Part shown: piece by piece, positions 57,366 to 64,000 of the stretch
How the letters are laid out: each line of letters begins with the position of its first letter
Position numbering within the stretch: position 1 is the first letter of the stretch
Source: Whitmania pigra
Taxonomy: Eukaryota > Annelida > Clitellata > Hirudinida > Haemopidae
DNA length: 64,000 bases
Assembly (NCBI GenBank): GCA_021613335.1
Contig: JAJTWR010000260.1
Coordinates: 2,351,001-2,415,000, forward strand
Direction of reading: 5' to 3'
The notes under the pieces: generated by a model
The model's database searches: none
Told to the model about the DNA's origin: nothing
The model's input: only the letters and a program-made list of their open reading frames with translations
Translations under genes and position numbers: made by a program

Positions 57366-57773
57366 CAGTGATAAGCAAATCTCAAATCAAATTTCCATGG
57401 TCAAATCTCAAATCATTTGTAAAATGAATCAAATCTCAATAACCACATCTCAAATCAAATCTCAAAATTTCAAATCAAATCAAATCTTCAAAAATTTACT
57501 GCTGCCGTAGCTTTCCTGTGTGTTTTGACCCAAAGTGTCTGTATGCAGCCGTCTTTGTTTTCAGCTGAAAGCCTTCAAAGTAGTGGACTTTCACTCCTAT
57601 AATTGGTTCAAATGAACGGCTGCTCCACAAATCTGGAGATTCTATTTACTTTTCAAATCGAATCGAAAAAAAATGCAAATCGAATAAAATCAAAATCGCG
57701 GAGGCTAAAATCGAATACAACAATATTCAAATTGAATCGTAACCGAAATCGCGATTTGATTTGCCCATCACTG
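57366..57773. mobile_element. hAT MITE with 8-bp target duplication
   Basis: The left end cagtgataagcaaatctc and right end gatttgcccatcactg are inverted, flanked by identical atgataat at 57358-57365 and 57774-57781. The interior repeats aaatctcaaatcaaat on the left and aaatcgaat on the right. Confidence 0.8.
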
Positions 57774-58006
57774 ATGATAATACATAATATTAACCAGCCC
57801 GGCATACCGATATCTGCTTATCAACTTATTATTTGGGTTCTGTTCAGTAAATTGCATTTTCATCCAAAAGCATCAGATCACCCCCGATGACATAAGCATC
57901 AAAATTTAGTCATAGTTTTAATAACGAATAGAAGAATTTTAAAAAAATCGAATTACACAGTTTAGTACTTTGATTGATCTGCGCAAGCAAGGACTTTTGA
58001 GTAGAA

Positions 58007-58250
58007 TCAAAAATCGGTCATATCTTCAAATTGTGCGATGGTAAAGCTGAAATGACGTCCCTATGCGGAAGAAACGAAAAATAATAAGTAAAGTGGCAGT
58101 ATTTGAGAAGTTCTACGTGGAGTACTTACCAGCGCCATAGATTTTGTGTCAGTGAGGCTGTTAATCCAAACATGAACTCGCGTTAGTCGGGTATTCCCTG
58201 GAGCTATAGATGCAATACCAACGTTTGTGCTTACAATTCTCACGATTTTC
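58007..58250 (-). CDS. Possible 3' end of an unknown gene (two exons)
   Basis: Exon 58250-58130 follows a long pyrimidine tract and AG, is open for 120 bases and ends at GTAAGT. Exon 58060-58007 follows tcttccgcatag and reaches a stop. Phases agree, giving about 57 residues: IVRIVSTNVGIASIAPGNTR, then THVWINSLTDTKSMAL-like sequence (RVHVWINSLTDTKSMAL) and GRHFSFTIAQFEDMTDF. The GC content is higher than its surroundings. I do not recognise the family and found no upstream exon with a fitting phase. Confidence 0.35.
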
Positions 58251-59330
58251 CTAAAAAAAAAAGACTAAAGAAAAAATAAAAACAAATGCAAAATAAGCAT
58301 CGTTGTAATTTATACTCTAGGATCTTTGGCTTTCTTATCTATTTCAACGCTAATGCAAATGCATAGACAAATTTCAAACTTTTATTAAATAAAATATTTG
58401 AGGAGAATCACAATTTTGTGATGAAGAAACCATCTTGATGTGCTGCCAATGACTTGAGTGAATTATTGATTAAGGGCGCAATGACGTGATGCCACATAAT
58501 AGGAACCCCGATTTGTTTAGATATTCGATCAAGAACGCTCATTCCTGAGATGAAATTGTATTTTTAAAACTCTTTCATGTGTTATATGGATTTTTATTTG
58601 CACTTTTCGTTTTCCAAATGAAATTATTACTAAAATTAAACTTAAATGTTAAAACAATGCTCAGAAATAGTAAAAGTCTAAAAAAATTAATAATAAAACT
58701 ATTAGTTTTGCCTTTTCTGTTCGTTTTATTTTAAGTTAATATTTACAAATTTTAACTATTTTTCAACTAAACCAAATTACATACCAAATAAAAAGTACGC
58801 TAGCAATATCTGCAAGCAAATATAAATAATGAAGGCTATCTTTTATTTTTAAGCATTTCATATAATTCTAAAAGAATTGTTGACACTCCAGACCAGTAAC
58901 ATATTTTAGTATTAAAAGGTAGAAGCGTAACATGAGAAAGTTATGAGATTCAAGATTGTCGTTAATAGTCATCCTTTTCATTCTTATATTAAATATTATA
59001 CATAATTAATTAATTAAGCAAAAGGATGCTTTCACAGATGTTGATATTCTAGATATCATTTCGCAATTATCTTGGTAGGATTTGCTGCTTTCGCGATTGT
59101 GCGCTACTTTCTTAATAAGTAACCAAAAAAGACATTTGTAGGAGACATGACTAGCAAAAGGTCGAGGTATTTCGATGCCATTTTCGATGCCATTTTAAAA
59201 CATTGACTGCATTTTAAAATTTATCCTTTAGGGAGCCTTCAGCCAATGCAAATTCTTGAAGATGTATGACGTGGTCTGATCAAAATGATCCTAGCTACAG
59301 CGTTCATCACCGCCTGATGGCACCTCGTCA
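58251..59330. other. Stretch without recognisable content
   Basis: AT-rich. Only a short tandem (ttcgatgccatt twice near 59170-59195) stands out. Confidence 0.4.
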
Positions 59331-59480
59331 TAATAGCCCGGCGACAAAATAGCCCCGTCAAAACAGCACCATCAAAACATAAAACTCATTTCATTTAATC
59401 AAATTTTAAATAAGTTATCGGTTAATGTCTTCAACTCATATAAATATTTTTTTTATAAAGATACATTGACGGGGATGCAC
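59331..59480. mobile_element. Internally deleted copy of the 14834-15560 MITE
   Basis: The first 65 bp (atagcccggcgacaaaatag, then ccccgtcaaaacagc) match the left end of the large copy. The rest (ttatcggttaatgtcttcaa, then tacattgacggggatg) matches its right subterminal region. About 450 bp of core are missing and the right terminus is cut. Confidence 0.65.
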
Positions 59481-62400
59481 CCCGCCAGATATATGCCTGA
59501 GAAAGGTAAAAGTCAAAAAAGTCTTTCTTGCTTAAGATATACAAGTTCTTTAGAATCAGTTTCCATAAATCTCGTTGCGAGATTTCAATTAATGAATGCA
59601 AATTATCCCTCACTTTAATTAACCCAAATACTTTTCAAAGACTTCTGACTGGAAAAATCGTCATTTATCATTGTTAAAGTGAAAATTTGAAAATATTAAA
59701 AATATCGCAAATGTCCCCCTTAATCGGCATCCTCCGATTTCAACCACTCTCACCGGTGTCACCATCTCCCAGATAGGAAGGCAAAGCTGTTGCAGTCACT
59801 TCCAGCTCCACAACGAGCTTATGGGATGTCAATGCTTGAAAATAATTTCAGTCGCAGTGCAGTTGGAATTATTTCAAAATTGTTTCAACCGAACATTTAC
59901 TCCATGTATATATTGCTTCAAGGGCGCCTTCAATAACGAATTCAACGATATAACTTGCCATAAATTTATGAAAATATCTTATAAAAATAATAAGTCCTAT
60001 CTTTTAGTGAAATGATTTTAAGTGAAAATCTGAGCAGGTTATATAATTATATATATGTATATTTATTTATTCTTGATCATTTATATAAATATATATATTT
60101 ATATGGTGTGAGTGGACGCTCATAAGCTTGATGTTGTACGGACAATGTACGGACGGTTTCACAAGTGATGACAACCTCCAGCGGGAAGATTGCAACTCTG
60201 AACTGGGAATTTTGACATTATGCTAAATATTGTCATGGACATATAGTCTGCTTTTAAATACTTCTCTAAATCAAACATGATTTCTGGAAGCCGGAATTCA
60301 GGTGAAAATGTCAACCAGTCTCAAATATGAATATCACATGGACTCCTCCCATCAATCTAGTAGGTTTTTATCTTAATTCTTTAGCATTTCAATGTTTGAA
60401 TAATCCCATTTCATTCGTTTTGCTGATTGCAAGAGCTTTGTTTTATAATTTTTGTTTATAATTTGATGAATTGACAAAAGCTGATGATCTGACATAAATG
60501 TGCTGTTACATCAGTTGCATCAAAAGAAAATTTGTTTTACAAGCATGTGCTGTCTTTATAACTTTTCTAAAAATTAATTCCGTTACTTTTATTTGTTGTC
60601 GCATGAGTTTTTAATTAATTAAAGAGACAAATAAGTTAAATTTCTACCCTCCAATCACGAGTGATTATGTAATGGAATTATTTGTTCCATATTTTACAAA
60701 TTTAATGATATAATTAGTTTTCTGTAGAACAATTAAATTCTTTTTTTGCAATATCATGAATTATTGACACCATCATTACCTCGAAACTTTTGCGTTTTAT
60801 TTGAAAAAAATTGTTACTGAATCATGAAAGTTTGATGCGTTGAAGGATAAAAATGTTGCAGCTGTTACTCTAGTATGAGTTAACGTCATTTTCATCAGAC
60901 TTAGATGAATCGCAGAAATAGATCATAAGCCTGACAACAAAGTGTCGCAAATTATTCGTATATTTAAATTATATATAAAATAAAATTAATTAACTATTTC
61001 AAATTGATGGTATTAGACACGTAAATCGGAGACCATGTTTTTCAAGGCTTTCTTGCGAGGCACACGTGAAGTTTTCTGATGCGTATGCGTCCGCGTATGC
61101 GAGAGATTTGGTGGATGTGAAAATAGATTTGAGTTAATTTGTCAATAAATGTCACTTTTTTTTAAATTTGATAAATATAAACAAAAAATTTTGATAAAAA
61201 TGGGTAAAGGGGAGGAATAAATTTAACGATCAGTCTTAATGTAATGAGTTTAGAAATTCATTAACACACCAACAACGAATCAAACGAAGATCATTCATCG
61301 TTTTGTTGATTCGTCTAAAAGTTTATATATTTTACAGAAATAGGATTTCTTCGCAAAATCTCCGAATTTAAGAAGTTCCAAGTTACGATAACAAAGAAAA
61401 TAAAAATAAATTTAAAAGGTGGACGTAAGTATTTTATTCACACTTTATCTATCGACTGCTTTCCCACTGAAGGATCTAAACGATGCTACATTTCAAAGCG
61501 TTTTTCTCAATTACGAAACTTAAGTTCTGGTTTCGTTCATAATTTGTTTGGAAATGTTTGCGTTTTGTGATTCTCTTGGTTGTAACGCACATATAAAACG
61601 TACGCATTGTTAGCGGGAAGAAGAATATCTAAAGAATTAATTATAAATTAATATTACTTTGTAGATTGTTTCTTCCTTTTAGAACTTATGGAATTAAAAT
61701 ATTAAAGTAATAATATTTTGAATATTTTACAACGTAAAAGAGTAAGTAAATATTACTTGTACTAGAAATGCCAATTTAAATTTGGAGAAATGCTGTCATT
61801 TAGCATGCGAACAGATCAGGCCTGTTTTATTTCTTGTAATATACCGTGTTCCCAAGTAAATAAGACCTACCCGGAAAATAAGCCCTAGTTAAGATAGACA
61901 GCCTGCACTTATGGTCGGACCATGGGTCTGTTTCAACAGAATAATATGCTGATTTATAAGCTATTAATATAATATCAGTAAAATTTTAGTGAAATGTCAA
62001 TATAATAAAATACCGATAATGAAAATTATAATTACTGTAAATATTTGCATGTAAAATATAAGCAGATAGGGTAAATTAATTTTAGCGATTTACCTGTAAC
62101 GACGATTTCGACAAAAAAAAAACATGTAAACAAATATAATTCTCGAGTAAGTATTCTTACTTTCACAACCGAACATCAACTCATTACTCGTGCAAAGTTG
62201 TTTTCATGTTGTTCGATTTTTATAGCGTTTTTAATTTACCCCCATTTCCCCCTACTTTAAATAGACTTTAAACCAATTAGAACACCATTGCATCGGGTTG
62301 TATTTATGAATCTTCTTAAATCATTATTAACAGTTTGCTTTTATTTTATTCAGTTTGCTCGTACAAGTGTAACTAGCATTATGATGTGCATGCCAGGCTG

Positions 62401-63700
62401 ATGAATGGCAATTAATGATTTCAGGTCCTCGGTCACCGGGCATAAACAAATTTGGCCTTTGATAAGTTACCGCGTTAAACAAATTTTCATTTGAGAATGA
62501 CTGAAACAGGTTGATCACTGGCACTGTTGTCAAGATTGGATTTATACCTTTAATTCCATGCTTTGAGAAACAATTCCTCAAAAGATTAAATACAAAGTTC
62601 TACAACGAGCTCATGTGCAGTGTCTAAATGTTAAACTGATAAGTGGCTTCTGCGGCTTCTGTTGAAATAAAGTGCAAGCTCCAGTTTTATTGCCAAAGTT
62701 TCTGGCTCTGGTGTTGCAGCACATAAACTAGATTCTATCTTTGAGGTGCCAGTCATCAATGAGCTGACAAAAAGCTGTGCCTGACTGTGCCACACCACTC
62801 ACTATCTGTTTATGGGAACTCCTGGTAATTTCATGATAACGATGCCCGATCTTATCAAGCAAGCCGTTCAAGGTTCTCTTAGCCGGTTGGCAGGTAGCAT
62901 CTTGCATCCATCGTGTTCAACAGTTCACTTGTTGGACCATCGACATTAAATGCTTACTTTATGTTATGGGCTATTTTCGATGTTGCTCGAAAATTAAAAT
63001 AGTTTACTCTAAATAATAGTTTCATGAAACGTTTTGACACGAAACTATTGCAGAACCTCATCTAAAATTTTTCACAAAATTGATCGATGGAGCTACAATG
63101 TGTCAGGTTTATGCGCTTGAGAAGTAGGCGAATTTGTGAGTGAATTGGCGTAAGACGGAAAAATTGTCAATTAAATAATGTTATTTGGATTATGGTGTTA
63201 CTAAAAGAATCTGCATCCTTTTTGAAAAAAGCATTTCCTTTATTATTAACTTCTTCCATATTTTGATTATCTGTCTTGTTTCTCTAAGTCTTTCAGGCAT
63301 AAGGTCTTTTCTTATGTTTCAAAATTAAAATCTGCTGAATTAAAAAAAAATTTGCCAATGATGGCGTTGATCAGCCAGTCTGTTAGATTTTTGTAGACTT
63401 AAATGACTTGGTGATCATTCGCAACTTATCGCGTGTTACATCTAAGCATCATGGAAGTAGCCAGGATTTAAAAATTGATGCTGGTGGAATAGAGGCTAAC
63501 AATTGATCTTACTAAACGAGAGCAAAGGCCCTACTAATTTTGTAATCAAAACTTATAATCTGTATTAAATATTGATGTTAGGGTTCGTCTATAAAAGATG
63601 TCCACAAAAATTCGCCGATTTTTAACATCCGCAACTTCGCAGATAAAATTATGAATAAAAATTGATTTTTATGAATAGGCAATTTTATTGCTTGCGGCTT
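59481..63700. other. Long gene-poor stretch
   Basis: No protein recognised. It contains an AT-palindromic patch (60045-60100) and one end of a repeat with accgtgttcccaagtaaata followed by agacctacccggaaaataag (61845-61890), known from pogo-like families. An 84-codon frame at 62327-62581 (minus) is unrecognised. Confidence 0.4.
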
Positions 63701-63711
63701 TAATGGGAAAA

Positions 63712-63830
63712 GTCGTAATATGTCGCGTTCGAAACCCAGCCTGCACTGCCACAAAGGGGCTTGGGAAGTAGAGCTATATAAATGGTTGCAATGGTTGTCT
63801 GACGCAATGCATGTAGCGCTATATAATAAT
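63712..63830 (+). repeat. tRNA-derived SINE, family B, 3' part
   Basis: Plus-strand gcgttcgaaacccagcctgc (B-box) is followed by the family body, tagagctatataaatggttg and a final tagcgctatat running into (AAT)n. The A-box part is missing. Confidence 0.6.
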
Positions 63831-63837
63831 AATAATA

Positions 63838-64000
63838 ATAATAATAATCATTAATTTATAAAGCGCTATGTGCGTAGCGTCAGAGGCGCCTTGTGTCTTC
63901 GCTGTCCCATGAAGTCCTGAAGAGATGGTCTTCAGGTGGCGTTTGAAGAGCTCCAGGGATGGCTGGGCTCTGACGGTGGAAGGAAGTCTGTTCCAGACAG
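63838..64000 (+). repeat. Dispersed repeat C, cut by the window end
   Basis: Starts after an (AAT)n run with tttataaagcgctatgtgcg, continues with gaagtcctgaagagatggtc and reaches ggaagtctgttccagacag at the window edge. Similar (AAT)n-anchored repeats with a ttataaagcgct start are widespread in invertebrate genomes. Its left end recurs at 10670-10746. Confidence 0.5.

Noticed and set aside
58290..58340. Possible further exon encoding EIDKKAKDPR upstream of the unknown gene end
   Set aside because: Its phase does not join the exon at 58250 in any open frame.
60040..60105. Alternating AT palindrome resembling an origin or matrix site
   Set aside because: AT-only hairpins occur by chance in such AT-rich DNA, and nothing else supports a function.
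62327..62581. An 84-codon minus-strand frame rich in His and Asn
   Set aside because: Not recognised and no splice sites that would link it to other exons.

Overview
The window is nuclear DNA of an animal. The genes carry many short GT-AG introns, and their encoded products are animal ones: the ciliary dynein assembly factor DNAAF2/Kintoun, a type II PAK kinase, folylpolyglutamate synthase, TIMM50 and a DH-PH Rho exchange factor. The sequence is AT-rich and crowded with transposons typical of invertebrate genomes (hAT, Tc1/mariner, pogo-like, Helitron, LINEs with a restriction-like endonuclease, tRNA-derived SINEs). A DNAAF2 gene implies a species with motile cilia. I cannot place it more closely than a probable aquatic invertebrate.

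Layout. 1-2414: a short TIR element and one possible exon. 2415-5694 (+): DNAAF2, four exons, convergent with 6047-10137 (-): PAK4/5/6-type kinase, eight exons. 10140-26250: a transposon-rich gap with tRNA-like SINEs, five stretches of one LINE family (some nested), a Tc3-like relic, an internally repeated MITE, Helitron debris and a hAT element (20014-22060) with an intact 8-bp target duplication. 26257-28948 (+): FPGS, fifteen exons, convergent with 29065-31313 (-): TIMM50, ten exons, with only 116 bp between the stop codons.

31630-38729: a hAT terminus pair with perfect 8-bp target duplications, split by a 6.7-kb insertion. The insertion holds an intron-containing DUF4806 gene (-), a decayed upstream coding module, a 660-bp (TAA)n tract and a second complete-ended hAT (36124-37934). 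39130-43940: a decayed Helitron with a recognisable 3' end, interrupted by a 2.8-kb endonuclease-bearing LINE (39720-42530) flanked by a 4-bp duplication. 45177-52047 (-): PLEKHG-like RhoGEF, ten exons, with a LINE relic and a SINE in its introns. 53251-64000: more LINE, pogo-like and hAT MITEs, one possible unknown gene end (58007-58250, -), and long stretches without recognisable content.

The host genes are unrelated in function and are not an operon. Exon models were built by eye from homology, splice consensus and phase; every junction given for the five main genes keeps the reading frame. The segment I would look at first is the DUF4806-bearing insertion inside the split hAT at 31654-38363.
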